Of a stretch of DNA of 37,750 nt, positions 7,756 through 21,952 are shown piece by piece; the first letter of the stretch is position 1; every line of letters begins with the position of its first letter. Position numbers and translations under genes: made by a program. A model generated the notes under the pieces. That model worked only from the letters and a program-made list of their open reading frames with translations. It was not told where the DNA came from and made no database searches. Source of the DNA: Bacillus sp. REN10 (GTDB lineage Bacteria; Bacillota; Bacilli; Bacillales; Domibacillaceae); the NCBI RefSeq assembly GCF_016820555.1, contig NZ_JADHDW010000018.1:510-38259 (forward strand), written 5' to 3'.

Positions 7756-7992
7756 TTACAGTCCTAAATATGATACAGCAATGGTTAATCCAAAGAATAG
7801 AATCGCTAAAACAACCGTTACGCGGTGTAAAACTAAATCGATGCCGCGTGCCTTTTGCTTTCCAAAAAGCTGTTCCGCTCCGCCTGAAATCGCTCCAGAT
7901 AAACCGGCACTTTTGCCAGATTGAAGAAGAACAACAGCGATTAGTCCAATCGACACAATAACAAGGGCAACCATTAAGATTGTATGCAACAT
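7756..7992 (-). CDS. secG: Preprotein translocase subunit SecG
   Basis: 78 residues with two membrane helices (about 4-24 and 55-75). The conserved loop [29 protein letters not shown] between them is the SecG signature. It is part of the SecYEG channel in the cytoplasmic membrane. GGAGGT lies upstream of the start. It is the first gene of the secG-estA-rnr-smpB series, but its own terminator and a 273-bp spacer separate it from estA. Confidence 0.96.
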   Translation of the reverse strand: MLHTILMVALVIVSIGLIAVVLLQSGKSAGLSGAISGGAEQLFGKQKARGIDLVLHRVTVVLAILFFGLTIAVSYLGL

Positions 7993-8072
7993 GTTTTTTA
8001 ACCTCCATCAAACGAACATACGAATATCTTCATTTTACCATACGAACGGGAATTTGAAAAACAGGAATTATA

Positions 8073-9815
8073 TTAGCTTGTTTTAAATCGCTGAACGGTT
8101 TGATGAAGTTCATCTGCCAGTCCGGCTAATAGAGCGGAGGATGCATGAATCTCTTCCATCGAAGCGAGTTGCTCCTCGGTGGCCGCCGCAATTTGTTCCG
8201 TGTTAGCAGCAGCTTGCTGTGCTCCTTCCTCTAACGATTCTATAGAAGAAACGATGTTACCCACATCTTGATTGATATCATCAATGTTGGATGAAATATG
8301 CGTAATGACTTGTTGGACATGATAAATGGCTGTTTGGATCGTTTCAAAGTTGGTGTTGGCTTGATGAATCGTTTGTACACTAGAACGGACATCTTTTGTC
8401 GATTCCGTCATCGTTGTTTCTACTTTCTTCACTTGTTGATGAATCATTTGCGTCACCGTCGTAATTTGTTCTGTAGAAGAAGCTGATTGTTCTGCTAACT
8501 TTCTTACTTCCTCCGCAACGATTGCGAAGCCCTTTCCATGCTCCCCAGCTCTAGCCGCTTCGATCGAGGCATTCAGCGCTAATAAATTTGTTTGTTTTGC
8601 AATATCGGAAATCACCTTGACGATGCCATCAATGTGGTCTGTTTGTTCAACCAATCCTGAAATATCGGCGGCCAAGCTATCAAATGAATCGGTCATTTCA
8701 TTCATTTGTTCAACGGAAGCAGTAAGCACTTTAACGCCATCATCTGCCGCTTTAGTCGCCGCTTTCACCGCATCGACCGCTTGTTGTGATTGACTGTGAA
8801 TATCCGCCATCGACTCATTCATTTCTTTTGCCGTACTAGTCGTACTAACTCCAAAAGCTTTTTGCGCTTCTGAGGCGGCTGCAATTCCGTTCATGGAGTC
8901 AGAAATTTGTTCAGAGGCTTTCCCCGCATCTTCTGATACCGCACTTAGTTCCACAGATGAATCATTCACTTTTTCCGCATGTTGGGCTACCTCTTGAAGC
9001 ATTTTCTTCAATTTTGTCTTCATCATATCAATGTTTTTCCCTAATCGCCCGATTTCATCTTTGCGTTGAATCGCCAACGACGGCTTACTTAAATCACCTT
9101 TAGCAATATGTCGAACTTCATGCTCGATAGATAAAATCGGACCGATCATTCTTTTCGTATAAACATAAATAATAACGGTACCGATAAGAAAAGCAGCCAT
9201 CAATGTAATGATTAAATACATTAATATTTGATTGGCTCCCTTGTTAAAATCTTGCATATATGTGCCAGCAGTAATATTCCAGCCCCAATGCGGATCATTG
9301 GCCACATAAATAATTTTAGGAGCAGTTTCATCCGATTCCGGCAACGTCCAAGTATATTCAAGGAACCCCTGTTTACTGGCACTCGATGAGATCTTAACTA
9401 GGGCTTCTCCTACATTCACCCCATCAGGTGTCACGATCTTCATCAAATCCTCACCCTCTATTTGAGGATGAGCTAAAAGGATTCCCTTATGATCCATGAT
9501 ATACATGTAACCGCTTTCACCTAAGTCGAAACGATCAGCAATTGGTCTAGTTCCGTCCTTCTGCTTCGGTCCAAGAATCATCTCCTTCACTTGCTCCTGC
9601 GCTTCCTCAAGTGGTAGACTCCCCTTCTCCACTTGCTTGTTCAACACCTCAATTGTTGCCAACACAAACTGCACATCATTTTTTAAATTTTTCTTTCCCA
9701 GTTCATTTAACTCCTCTTTCGACTGCTCATAAGAAATCAATCCTACGACCAAAGCCGGCACCGCCAAAAGAACGAGTGTAATCATAATAAAATTCACCTT
9801 AATAGATCGAAACAC
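8073..9815 (-). CDS. Methyl-accepting chemotaxis protein (single-Cache type)
   Basis: About 580 residues from GTG 9815, chosen because GGGGTG lies seven bases upstream and the protein then starts [15 protein letters not shown], a normal chemoreceptor start; the frame is open to an ATG at 9848 that has no ribosome-binding site. Order: first membrane helix (about 8-28), a periplasmic-side Cache domain with [19 protein letters not shown] and [13 protein letters not shown], second helix (about 200-222), HAMP, then the coiled-coil signalling domain whose tip is [20 protein letters not shown]. The C-terminus lacks a CheR-tethering pentapeptide. Signal unknown. No clear SigD promoter was seen upstream. 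Confidence 0.92.
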   Translation of the reverse strand: MFRSIKVNFIMITLVLLAVPALVVGLISYEQSKEELNELGKKNLKNDVQFVLATIEVLNKQVEKGSLPLEEAQEQVKEMILGPKQKDGTRPIADRFDLGESGYMYIMDHKGILLAHPQIEGEDLMKIVTPDGVNVGEALVKISSSASKQGFLEYTWTLPESDETAPKIIYVANDPHWGWNITAGTYMQDFNKGANQILMYLIITLMAAFLIGTVIIYVYTKRMIGPILSIEHEVRHIAKGDLSKPSLAIQRKDEIGRLGKNIDMMKTKLKKMLQEVAQHAEKVNDSSVELSAVSEDAGKASEQISDSMNGIAAASEAQKAFGVSTTSTAKEMNESMADIHSQSQQAVDAVKAATKAADDGVKVLTASVEQMNEMTDSFDSLAADISGLVEQTDHIDGIVKVISDIAKQTNLLALNASIEAARAGEHGKGFAIVAEEVRKLAEQSASSTEQITTVTQMIHQQVKKVETTMTESTKDVRSSVQTIHQANTNFETIQTAIYHVQQVITHISSNIDDINQDVGNIVSSIESLEEGAQQAAANTEQIAAATEEQLASMEEIHASSALLAGLADELHQTVQRFKTS

Positions 9816-9917
9816 CTGTACACACCCCATTTCTCCAACTATGTACATAAAATATTAACACATTTTTCTAAATATTCAAACATAAGTTGTGTACACGGAG
9901 CAAACAACAAATAAAGA

Positions 9918-9952
9918 CTGTCCAAAAGTCATACAAATGATTTTCTGGACAG
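9918..9952 (-). terminator. Terminator after the 10019-10213 gene
   Basis: Inverted repeat CTGTCCA (9918-9924) / TGGACAG (9946-9952) with an inner TCAT/ATGA pair. On the minus strand a T-rich stretch TTTATTTGTTG follows. Confidence 0.6.
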
Positions 9953-10018
9953 CCAGATGTTTAAATGATAAGCTTTGTTAACTGTTTTTTAACATGCGAA
10001 CCCTTTTAGTTCTTTGCT

Positions 10019-10213
10019 TCACTCTGCTTTCTCTACTTGCTCATAAATCGTCCCATTCGTATCCATAATCACAATTTCAGATTGTACTCGATCAAGTCCA
10101 ATCACAATTGTCGGGTTCTTCTCACTCGATTCATTATAAAACGTTCTAACTTTAATTTCCGTCGTGTCCCCATCTTCTGTGACATCTAAAACCTCAATAT
10201 TATTGCCAGCCAT
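10019..10213 (-). CDS. Small protein resembling the C-terminal part of PrcB-like proteins; probably 5'-truncated
   Basis: 64 residues from an ATG at 10213 preceded by AGGAGGAC. However, the same frame stays open upstream to a TAG at 10310-10312 and there reads coding-like sequence ending GYETFTISEGNKAVVLSLGG. This runs smoothly into AGNNIEVLDVTEDGDTTEIK without any start codon. The joined sequence resembles the PrcB C-terminal domain (PF14343: a strand ending in LG, then GGxxIEVxxVxE and IxV strands). The apparent ribosome-binding site may just be the Leu-Gly-Gly codons. The expected signal peptide is missing, so this is likely a remnant. Family assignment is tentative. Confidence 0.45.
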   Translation of the reverse strand: MAGNNIEVLDVTEDGDTTEIKVRTFYNESSEKNPTIVIGLDRVQSEIVIMDTNGTIYEQVEKAE

Positions 10214-10332
10214 TTGTCCTCCTAAAGATAAAACGACCGCTTTGTTTCCCTCAGAAATAGTGAAAGTTTCATATCCTTGAATCGTTGTCTCCTGGGAAAC
10301 AAGTCTAAACTATTCACATTTCCCCCAAAAAA

Positions 10333-10360
10333 AGAAAGCCCCATGAACAGGAGGCTTTCT
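10333..10360 (-). terminator. Terminator of the glycolytic operon (after eno)
   Basis: Minus strand AGAAAGCC (10360-10353) / GGCTTTCT (10340-10333) followed by TTTTTT. It lies 14 nt past the eno stop. Confidence 0.88.
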
Positions 10361-10373
10361 CATTTTTCATTAC

Positions 10374-13987
<3,614 letters not shown>

Positions 13988-14011
13988 TCACCCTTTCCAA
14001 TGCTTGATCTC

Positions 14012-15196
14012 TTACTTGTCGTTAAGCGCCACTACTCCAGGTAGCTGTTTGCCTTCCATGAACTCTAAGGAAGCGCCGCCGCCTGTAGAAATATGGCTCA
14101 TGCGATCTGCTAACTGGAACTTCTCTACAGCAGCTGCTGAATCACCGCCGCCGATGACAGAATATGTACCTTCCGCTTCAGCCAGCGCTTCGGCTACGGC
14201 TTTCGTTCCGCCAGCAAACTTGTCCATTTCAAACACACCCATCGGTCCATTCCAAATGACAAGCTTGGATTTTTGAATCGTTTCTTTATAAAGAGCACTT
14301 GTTTTCGGTCCGATATCAAGGCCCATCGCATCAGCAGGAATGTCCTCAATCGCTACTTCTCTTGCTTCGGCCTCTTCCGAAAATTGATCTGCCACAATCG
14401 CATCGATCGGCATTAAAAAGGACACGCCTTTTTCTTCTGCTTTTTTCATAAATTGCTTGGCTAAATCAATTTTGTCTTCTTCTAATAAAGACTTACCGAT
14501 TTCATAGCCTTTTGCTTTCACAAATGTGTAAGCAAGACCGCCGCCGATGATCAAGTTATCTACTTTATCAAGCAAATGATCGATGACATCGATTTTATCT
14601 TTTACTTTCGCTCCGCCGATAATCGCTGTAAATGGTCGCTCTGGATCAGAAAGGGCTTTTCCAAGCACGTCAAGTTCTTTTTCCATTAAGAAACCAGCTA
14701 CGGCCGGCAAGTGATGAGCAATTCCCTCCGTTGACGCATGCGCGCGGTGAGCCGCTCCGAATGCATCGTTGACATAAACATCCGCAAGGCTTGCCAATGC
14801 TTTCGCTAACTCCGGATCATTTTTCTCTTCACCTGGGTAAAAGCGAACATTCTCAAGCAATAAAAGGTCACCATCGTTCATCTTTTCGATTTCTGCTTGA
14901 ACCGCTTCGCCATAAGCTTCATCGACTTTCTTCACTTCTTTGCCGGAAAGCTCAGACAAACGGCCAGCAACAGGTGTTAAGCGAAGCTCTTCTTTCACTT
15001 CGCCTTTAGGGCGGCCAAGGTGGCTCGCTAGGATGACTTTCGCTCCCTGTTCAGACAAATATTGAATGGTCGGCAATGCTGCCCGGATGCGTGTATCGTC
15101 TGTTACTTTTCCGTCTTTCATTGGCACGTTAAAGTCCACACGGCAAAACACGCGTTTCCCTTTCACATCCACATCCTTGATCGTCTTCTTGTTCAT
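14012..15196 (-). CDS. pgk: Phosphoglycerate kinase
   Basis: 394 residues. [11 protein letters not shown] (around 19-29) and [10 protein letters not shown] (around 56) bind the substrate; the nucleotide half shows [19 protein letters not shown] and [13 protein letters not shown]. It makes ATP from 1,3-bisphosphoglycerate. The ribosome-binding site GGGAGG (15211-15206) is nine bases before ATG 15196 and lies in the arm of a long-range hairpin (15206-15275), which may limit pgk translation. A 315-bp spacer separates it from gap. Confidence 0.98.
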   Translation of the reverse strand: MNKKTIKDVDVKGKRVFCRVDFNVPMKDGKVTDDTRIRAALPTIQYLSEQGAKVILASHLGRPKGEVKEELRLTPVAGRLSELSGKEVKKVDEAYGEAVQAEIEKMNDGDLLLLENVRFYPGEEKNDPELAKALASLADVYVNDAFGAAHRAHASTEGIAHHLPAVAGFLMEKELDVLGKALSDPERPFTAIIGGAKVKDKIDVIDHLLDKVDNLIIGGGLAYTFVKAKGYEIGKSLLEEDKIDLAKQFMKKAEEKGVSFLMPIDAIVADQFSEEAEAREVAIEDIPADAMGLDIGPKTSALYKETIQKSKLVIWNGPMGVFEMDKFAGGTKAVAEALAEAEGTYSVIGGGDSAAAVEKFQLADRMSHISTGGGASLEFMEGKQLPGVVALNDK

Positions 15197-15205
15197 TCAA
15201 ACAGG

Positions 15206-15275
15206 CCTCCCTTGTTTAGTTGAAAAAAATTGACCGATCTGAAAATGGTCGTCCCACTTGTTGAAACAAGGAGGG
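15206..15275 (-). promoter_or_regulatory. Leader hairpin that can sequester the pgk ribosome-binding site
   Basis: On the minus strand CCCTCCTTGTTT (15275-15264) can pair with AAACAAGGGAGG (15217-15206), 11 pairs with one bulge, and GACC/GGTC (15250-15247, 15235-15232) nests inside. The 3' arm contains the pgk ribosome-binding site. This is a structural reading only; whether it regulates is untested. Confidence 0.5.
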
Positions 15276-15382
15276 AGTAACGAAAAAAACCGGTTCTCAT
15301 GGCTTTGGCGCCCCGTTCTTTTCCGTCATCCGGCTCCGAGTTTTTCAAAGTCAAGACAGCGCATTTCTCACGATCAATGACA

Positions 15383-15413
15383 AAGGGGAGGGGGATTGTT
15401 CCCCGCTCCCCTT
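15383..15413 (-). promoter_or_regulatory. Strong GC-rich hairpin in the gap-pgk spacer
   Basis: AAGGGGAG-GGGG (15383-15394), loop ATTGTT, CCCC-G-CTCCCCTT (15401-15413): 12 pairs with one bulge. On the minus strand only TTTG follows, so it is at most a weak terminator; it may stabilise the 3' end of gap mRNA or lower pgk expression relative to gap. The remainder of 15197-15511 shows no gene. Confidence 0.5.
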
Positions 15414-15511
15414 ACATCCCAATTACATTATAGATGGTGGTTTACTATTTTCCAACTACGATGTTGAAAAATATAACACATTTTTTTATTAGTGTAACAC
15501 TTTTAAAAAAA

Positions 15512-16534
<1,023 letters not shown>

Positions 16535-16583
16535 TTAATTCATCAAAATGTATATGATCAATAATTAATGGGGGTGCCATTAA

Positions 16584-17624
16584 CTACGAACTACTTAGTT
16601 CTCCACTTAACAAATATTTAGCTGCTGCTTCATCAGTGATTAAAACGGTTGCTTTCGGTACACCTTGTAAATAAGAGTGAATCGCTTTCCCTTTCGAGGC
16701 GCCTCCAGCTACAGCTACGACATTATGAACATGCTTTAGATCGTCTAATTGAAGGCCGATAGTGGATATTTTATGTACGACGCGGCCCGCCCCGTCAAAA
16801 TAATAACCAAATGCCTCGGCTACCGCTTTCCCTTCGCTAATCTTTTGCATATCCTCTTCCGGTGTGTTTCTTCGCTTGGCCATTATGGACGCTTCACCAA
16901 TTCCATGAATGACAATATTTGCAGATTTAATGATCGAAAGCACCTCTTTAATGGCAGGCTCTTTCATGAGTGATTCTTGCGCTTTCAAGCTCATTTGATC
17001 GGGTGCATATAACACTTTGTGCGTGCTCCCTGTATTGAGCGCCATTTGAGCCACAATAGAGTTTGCTTGCATTTGAACGTCTGCGCCAATGCCGCCTCGT
17101 GCCGGGACAAATATAATCTCTTTCCCTTCACTGAATTGTTCATTCATCGCTCGAGCGGCTTCTAGCATCGTCGTTCCACCTGTAACCCCGATGATATTTT
17201 TCGCAGTTAACCGCTTTTTTATACAGCTGACGCAAGCGATGCCAAGTTCCTTCTTGACCCAAGGAGACTGATCACTATCCCCTTGCACAATCGTCACCTC
17301 ATCCAGCCCATAGCGCATTTTCAGCTGCTGCTCCATTGAGTGTATACCCTTAATCTCACTCATTAACCCCTGCAAATCCTCAAGTACAGATTCACCCTCC
17401 ACGGTCAAAACCATACCCTTAGACTGAAAATCAATTAACGATTGTTGTTTTAAAAACTCTACTTCACTTCTTAATACTCTTTCCGTGAAGCCTAACGATT
17501 GAGCTAATAGTCTTCTTCCGACCGGTTGGGCTAAGCGAATGGATTGCAAGATGTCATAACGTTTTTGCAAAACTTGCAGCAAGTCAGGTAATAATCTTTT
17601 TTGAATATCGATGAATGTTCGCAT
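16584..17624 (-). CDS. cggR: Central glycolytic genes repressor CggR
   Basis: 346 residues, SorC/DeoR type. The N-terminal winged helix-turn-helix (about 30-75, QPVGRRLLAQSLGFTERVLR) is followed by a sugar-phosphate-binding domain with VTGGTTMLEAA, VPARGGIGADVQMQAN, and VAVAGGASKGKAIHSYL. It represses the operon starting with its own gene and is released by fructose 1,6-bisphosphate in Bacillus subtilis. GGAGG lies upstream of the start, and a matching operator lies at 17640-17675. Confidence 0.97.
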   Translation of the reverse strand: MRTFIDIQKRLLPDLLQVLQKRYDILQSIRLAQPVGRRLLAQSLGFTERVLRSEVEFLKQQSLIDFQSKGMVLTVEGESVLEDLQGLMSEIKGIHSMEQQLKMRYGLDEVTIVQGDSDQSPWVKKELGIACVSCIKKRLTAKNIIGVTGGTTMLEAARAMNEQFSEGKEIIFVPARGGIGADVQMQANSIVAQMALNTGSTHKVLYAPDQMSLKAQESLMKEPAIKEVLSIIKSANIVIHGIGEASIMAKRRNTPEEDMQKISEGKAVAEAFGYYFDGAGRVVHKISTIGLQLDDLKHVHNVVAVAGGASKGKAIHSYLQGVPKATVLITDEAAAKYLLSGELSSS

Positions 17625-17639
17625 ACAAACCTCCTTCGG

Positions 17640-17675
17640 GTCATTTTTTGTCCCGAATGAAACAAATACGTCCCA
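17640..17675 (-). promoter_or_regulatory. CggR operator
   Basis: Minus strand TGGGAC (17675-17670), 14 bases, CGGGAC (17655-17650), AAAAAA, TGAC (17643-17640). The 20-bp distance between the two GGGAC boxes equals that of the Bacillus subtilis CggR operator pattern (CGGGAC-N6-TGTC-N4-CGGGAC-N6-TGTC), as I recall it; the TGTC half of the first unit is degenerate. It lies between the promoter -10 and the cggR ribosome-binding site. Confidence 0.8.
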
Positions 17676-17705
17676 CTTAGTTCAAAAAAAATCCCTGCCT
17701 TCACG

Positions 17706-17711
17706 ATTATA
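17706..17711 (-). promoter_or_regulatory. -10 box of the cggR-gap operon promoter
   Basis: TATAAT on the minus strand in an otherwise AT-rich region, 31 bp before the CggR operator. No good -35 at 17 bp; TTGATT lies 20 bp upstream. Placement supports roadblock repression by CggR just downstream of the start point. Confidence 0.55.
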
Positions 17712-17775
17712 GTAACAGGGAAGATTGCAAAAATCAACCAAGATCATGTTAAGTTTTTGTCAATCTCATATGTTG

Positions 17776-18009
17776 TTATTGTAATTTTCCGATTAATGTT
17801 GGATAGTCAACGGTTCCATATTGAATGATCTCCCCATTATGTTCAATGACAGGAATCATTAATCCATATTTTTCGGTCCATTCCTCCTGATCATTAATAT
17901 TGCGTTCCTCGACCACAAGCGGAATCTCTTCTTGCACCAGCTGTAAAATCAGTTGAGCTTCTACGCAAAGAGGGCATTGCGGCCGCGTATAAAAAATAAC
18001 TTCCTTCAT
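17776..18009 (-). CDS. Glutaredoxin-like thiol protein
   Basis: 77 residues, thioredoxin fold: VIFYTRPQCPLCVEA puts a CPLC redox motif at the start of helix 1, IPVIEHNGEII gives the cis-proline strand, and the end is short as in bacterial glutaredoxin-like proteins. Cytosolic. It follows rpoN by 16 nt and is probably co-transcribed with it; cggR begins 150 bp downstream. Its redox partner is unknown. Confidence 0.88.
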   Translation of the reverse strand: MKEVIFYTRPQCPLCVEAQLILQLVQEEIPLVVEERNINDQEEWTEKYGLMIPVIEHNGEIIQYGTVDYPTLIGKLQ

Positions 18010-18025
18010 AGCTGTTCCTCAATTC

Positions 18026-19366
18026 TCAGTCGTATCTTTTTCGTTTCGATGAAGAAGGGATCGAAAGCTGATCACGGTATTTCGCTACCGTTCTTCTCGA
18101 CACTTGCCATCCTTCTTCTGTCAGTCGGTTGCTGATTTCCTGATCCGACAATGGCTTTCTCTTATCTTCCGCCTTGACCCATTCTAGCATTTTCGCCTTG
18201 ACTTGCTGAGCGGATGCCGTTTCTTCTGAGTTGCCGCTTGTTAAACCAGACGGGAAAAAGAATTTCAACTCATACGTGCCGTATGGCGTTTGCATATATT
18301 TCCCCCGTACTGCACGGCTCACCGTTGATTCATGAATCTCCAGCTCATCTGCGATTTCCTTCATGGTCAGTGGCTGCAAGCTCGTTGGTCCGCGGAAGAA
18401 AAAGTCTTTCTGCTTTTCAACAATTTTCAAACCGACTCGTTGAATCGTCCGCTTGCGCTGTTCTAAGCTTTTCAACAGCCATAAATAATCTTTCTGTTTT
18501 TCTCTCATAAATTGCTTTAATTGCGGATCTTTATGAGCAGCCAATTCATTGAAATAATCCTTTTGAAACACAATCTTCGGCATATCCTCTTCAAGAAGAT
18601 ACACTTCAATTGAATCATTCTTCAACTGAACCGTTAAATCCGGACGCACATAATTGGCCTGTTCCGTTTGAAAGCGGGCTCCTGGCTTCGGATTTAACTG
18701 CTGTTGAATAAAGTCAGCCGCTGCTTGTATTTCTTTCACATCGACGTTGAGCTTTTTCGCCAGCGGTCGCCAATTTTTCTCGGCAAATTCTACAAAGTGA
18801 TCTTCCACAATCGTAAACACAAGCGGAGGAACCTTTATCATTCTTTCTAACTGCAGCAATAAACAATCCTGCAAACGAAAAGCTCCCACTCCCGCAGGCT
18901 CAAGCTCACGAATCATCTCCAGCACTTCTTCTGCTTCAGACGGCTGACAGCGACACATAAGCGCGGCCTCTTTCATCGTAATCGACATATATCCGTTTTC
19001 ATCCATATTATATAACAAAAAATCAAGAATTCGTTTTTGTGTAGGTCCCATCGGAATAAGTGACAATTGCATTCGTAAATAATCAAGCAAGGTCTGAGAC
19101 GTGTCCGCTAAATGCTCCACCCAATTCTTCTCTTCGCTTTCACTTGATCCCCTTTGTTGTGAACGCACTTTTTCTTTCGTTTGAAGCGCTTTCATTTCTG
19201 ATTCCTCTAATTGAATAAAAGGATTCTCCATCGTTTTCGCTTCTAAAAACTCTGTTAGCTCCTGGGCAGAGTACTGCAGCAAAGCAATCGCCTGCGTTAG
19301 TTCCTGCGTCATCGCAAGCTTCATCGTCTGCTGTTGCCAAAGTCCCGGCTTTAAATGCATATTCAT
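18026..19366 (-). CDS. rpoN: RNA polymerase sigma-54 factor (SigL)
   Basis: 446 residues. Region I (1-50, Gln/Leu-rich, KLAMTQELTQAIALLQYSAQEL) contacts activators. The core-binding region follows, with helix-turn-helix LEIHESTVSRAVRGKYMQTP (around 345-365). The RpoN box reads SRRTVAKYR (around 425), Ser replacing the usual Ala at its first position, as can be expected in Bacillus SigL. It directs transcription from -24/-12 promoters together with enhancer-binding activators. Relevant here: such promoters occur at 33303-33320 and 35198-35213, and an activator is encoded at 35329-37203. Confidence 0.96.
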   Translation of the reverse strand: MNMHLKPGLWQQQTMKLAMTQELTQAIALLQYSAQELTEFLEAKTMENPFIQLEESEMKALQTKEKVRSQQRGSSESEEKNWVEHLADTSQTLLDYLRMQLSLIPMGPTQKRILDFLLYNMDENGYMSITMKEAALMCRCQPSEAEEVLEMIRELEPAGVGAFRLQDCLLLQLERMIKVPPLVFTIVEDHFVEFAEKNWRPLAKKLNVDVKEIQAAADFIQQQLNPKPGARFQTEQANYVRPDLTVQLKNDSIEVYLLEEDMPKIVFQKDYFNELAAHKDPQLKQFMREKQKDYLWLLKSLEQRKRTIQRVGLKIVEKQKDFFFRGPTSLQPLTMKEIADELEIHESTVSRAVRGKYMQTPYGTYELKFFFPSGLTSGNSEETASAQQVKAKMLEWVKAEDKRKPLSDQEISNRLTEEGWQVSRRTVAKYRDQLSIPSSSKRKRYD

Positions 19367-19499
19367 CTTCCCACTCCCCCCTCACTTTCTATTATACAAC
19401 AGGAATCAAAAATGAGAATGAAAATTTAGAATTTTTTACAATAAAATCGTCTTTCTTCGACATGAACCTACGCGGATAGCGAATCGCCCATCTAAAAAA

Positions 19500-19533
19500 A
19501 GCCTGTCGCCCACAATAATGAGGATGACAGGCT
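19500..19533 (-). terminator. cwlJ terminator
   Basis: AGCCTGTC (19500-19507) / GACAGGCT (19526-19533), followed on the minus strand by TTTTTTT. Confidence 0.85.
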
Positions 19534-19555
19534 TCAAGGGAGCGAATTCCCCAGC

Positions 19556-19996
19556 CTAACCGCTATAAACACCACTACACGTTCCAGCTTTCGGTTCGTA
19601 ATAACAATGATTTTTAAATTGGCCAGAAAAAGGTTGACCATACCACGTCGGAGGACACGGAGCATATGGATTAAAATACCATAAAGCATATTTCCCAGGA
19701 TGTTGCCTCCAATAATCCAAATTCTTTTTAGCTAATCGTCTTTCTACACTTCTCGCTCTTTGGTAAAAGACATTCCCTTTTTGAACCGCTTCAAAAGAGT
19801 AGTTTCCTCCTTGTACTTGATAAATGACTTGTGGGATGGTTCGTAAATTTTTAAAGTCTAAGCAATTGGCTACCACTCGATTCACAATAACATTTCCAAC
19901 ATATAACATCCCTTGCAACCCTTCACCTTCAGCTTCTGCTCTCATCATCCTTGCCATTAAGTCAACGTCTGAACTCCGGTAACTTACTCTCGGCAT
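19556..19996 (-). CDS. cwlJ: Spore cortex-lytic cell wall hydrolase CwlJ
   Basis: 146 residues, no signal peptide, as for CwlJ (SleB carries one and is longer). Hydrolase_2 domain: DVDLMARMMRAEAEGEGLQGMLYVGNVIVNR (the Glu of AEAEGE is the likely catalytic residue), then GNYSFEAVQKGNVFYQRA and LWYFNPYAPCPPTWYGQPF. Made in the mother cell and placed in the coat, it degrades cortex muramic-delta-lactam peptidoglycan during germination. It indicates an endospore former. The start has GGGGG upstream. It stands alone between two terminators. Confidence 0.93.
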   Translation of the reverse strand: MPRVSYRSSDVDLMARMMRAEAEGEGLQGMLYVGNVIVNRVVANCLDFKNLRTIPQVIYQVQGGNYSFEAVQKGNVFYQRARSVERRLAKKNLDYWRQHPGKYALWYFNPYAPCPPTWYGQPFSGQFKNHCYYEPKAGTCSGVYSG

Positions 19997-20065
19997 TTTT
20001 CCACCCCCAAAATATAGTATGAAAAAATGCCTCCATTCATGTCACGAGTGATCAAGCAGGCTTCC

Positions 20066-21805
20066 TTAGCTGTTAAATTGTTGAATCGCCTGTGTTACTT
20101 TTTGATAGGATTCTTGAAGTTGCTGGATCGTTTGTTCAAGATGATTCATCATCGCAACTTGTTGTTCAGCCGAGTTGGCCACTTGTTGCGTTCTTTGCAC
20201 GTTATCATTAACCAGCTGATTCATTTGCTCTGTGGAGGCTAGCACTTCTTCGGAGCTAGCCGACATTTGTTCATGAACAGCTGATTGGTCTTGAATTTCT
20301 TCATTGACTTCGAGTACCGCTTCCAGTACTTTTTCAAGGTTTTGTCCAATAGCGATCACGGCTTGCGTGCCCAGTTTCACTTGATTTGAACTGCTTTCCA
20401 TCTCAGCCAGTGCCTGTACGGTGACATTTTCAAATGATTGAAGATGAGCTCGGATTTCCTCCGCTGACGAACGAGACATTTCGGCGAGCTTGCGAACTTC
20501 ATCCGCCACAACAGCGAAACCTTTCCCTGCTTCTCCTGCTCGCGCGGCTTCAATGGCGGCATTTAGTGCCAACAGATTCGTTTGATCGGCAATGCCAGTA
20601 ATCACTTGGACCATTTCTTCAATCAACCGGAACTGTTCACCCATCTCCTGTACATGCTTCCCGGTTACTAATACGGAGGATTCGACTTGCTGAATTTGTG
20701 TAACGACGGAGCGTGAATCATCAACGCTCGTTTGAACGAGCTCCGTCATTTCTGTCGATGTTTCAGCCACATGTGCTGTGGAATCAGCCATCCGTTGAAT
20801 ACCGATCGCCATTTCCTCCATCGCCGTAACCACTTCATTGTTATTGGTTCGTTGTTGCTCCCCATCGGCTGCCATTAATTCGATACGCTCCGTCATCGCG
20901 TCATTCGACTCCCGCACGGTCTGCATCGTATGCCCAAGATCGTCAACGACTTTCTCTACATTAGTCGACGTCTGCCCAATGACGAAAAGGGCTTCTTTCA
21001 CTTTCATTAAGGACTGAGCAAAGGACTTGGAGAAATCGGTGATCTCATTGTCCTGCTTATATTGTAATGAACGAAGAGATTGCTCCGCTCCCGCCACATT
21101 ACCATCAGCAAATTGGCTAGATGCTTGTTGAATCGTTTGCAACGGCTGTAACGTCCGCTTTATAAAACGGTAAATCAGCCATAATGCGAAAGAAGCAATG
21201 ATCACCATGACACCAATGGAAATTGACAGAACCGTCATTAAGATATCTTGTTGAATGCCTCGAATTTGTGTCGCTGCCACATCCACTCCGACAATGGCCA
21301 CGACCTCTCCATTCGCATCTTTTAAAGGTATAAGCGCTGTCAAAAATTGTCCGTACTCCTCATCTTCAATGAGATCCGTATGATACCCATTTTGACGAAT
21401 CGCCTGTTCCACAAATTCATACTTCGTTGCCGAAGATTCTTCCCCGATAACTCCCGCTCCCTCTTTAGTATCTAGCGGCATACCATCCACTAAAAATTTG
21501 ACCGGCTGATTTTTCTCCGGAACCTCATATGTATAGGCATACATCACGCCATTTTTAAGACGCAAATCATTCAGCTCTTTACGAAGCTCTCTATATAATT
21601 CAGATTCCTGCGGTTGTTGCGCAAGCTCTTTATATTTTTCTGCATCCAACTGATTCGCTAAATTAGCAGCGACATGGATCGTCTGGCTTCCAATTGCTTG
21701 ATTGATCGTTGAACCAGTCGATACATAAATAATCGTCAAAAACAACCCACCGATCACAACCATCGTTCCCACTATATATAACAATAACTGTTTTCCTAAC
21801 TTCAC
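20066..21805 (-). CDS. Methyl-accepting chemotaxis protein
   Basis: 579 residues. First membrane helix about 8-30, an outside sensory domain (about 35-185) ending in [23 protein letters not shown], second helix about 190-212, HAMP-like linker, and a long signalling coiled coil with tip [23 protein letters not shown]. The sensory domain resembles the C-terminal domain of the sigma-54 activator at 35329-37203. A SigD-type promoter lies upstream (21834-21859), fitting co-expression with flagella. Ligand unknown. Confidence 0.93.
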   Translation of the reverse strand: MKLGKQLLLYIVGTMVVIGGLFLTIIYVSTGSTINQAIGSQTIHVAANLANQLDAEKYKELAQQPQESELYRELRKELNDLRLKNGVMYAYTYEVPEKNQPVKFLVDGMPLDTKEGAGVIGEESSATKYEFVEQAIRQNGYHTDLIEDEEYGQFLTALIPLKDANGEVVAIVGVDVAATQIRGIQQDILMTVLSISIGVMVIIASFALWLIYRFIKRTLQPLQTIQQASSQFADGNVAGAEQSLRSLQYKQDNEITDFSKSFAQSLMKVKEALFVIGQTSTNVEKVVDDLGHTMQTVRESNDAMTERIELMAADGEQQRTNNNEVVTAMEEMAIGIQRMADSTAHVAETSTEMTELVQTSVDDSRSVVTQIQQVESSVLVTGKHVQEMGEQFRLIEEMVQVITGIADQTNLLALNAAIEAARAGEAGKGFAVVADEVRKLAEMSRSSAEEIRAHLQSFENVTVQALAEMESSSNQVKLGTQAVIAIGQNLEKVLEAVLEVNEEIQDQSAVHEQMSASSEEVLASTEQMNQLVNDNVQRTQQVANSAEQQVAMMNHLEQTIQQLQESYQKVTQAIQQFNS

Positions 21806-21833
21806 CTTTCTATCTCCTTTCTTACTATTTTAT

Positions 21834-21859
21834 ATATCGGCATACTAGTACTTTTTGTA
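21834..21859 (-). promoter_or_regulatory. SigD (flagellar/chemotaxis sigma) promoter
   Basis: Minus strand TACA (21859-21856), 14-bp spacer, GCCGATAT (21841-21834). The -10 is a perfect match to the SigD consensus GCCGATAT and the -35 differs from TAAA at one base. It is placed to transcribe the chemoreceptor at 20066-21805. Confidence 0.8.
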
Positions 21860-21910
21860 AAGTGCCCTTATCGATAAAGCAAGAAAACAGATGGAAAATT
21901 AAAACAAGTC

Positions 21911-21952
21911 AAAACAGGACTATCCCAACAATAAGGGAGACAGTCCTGTTTT
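21911..21952 (-). terminator. Terminator of the response regulator/kinase operon
   Basis: Inverted repeat AAAACAGGACT (21911-21921) / AGTCCTGTTTT (21942-21952), overlapping the last base of the kinase stop codon. On the minus strand the 3' arm ends in TTTT. Confidence 0.85.

Noticed and set aside
7715-8011. 98-residue minus-strand frame overlapping secG in another frame
   Set aside because: secG itself is unmistakable in the alternative frame; the longer frame runs through its terminator.
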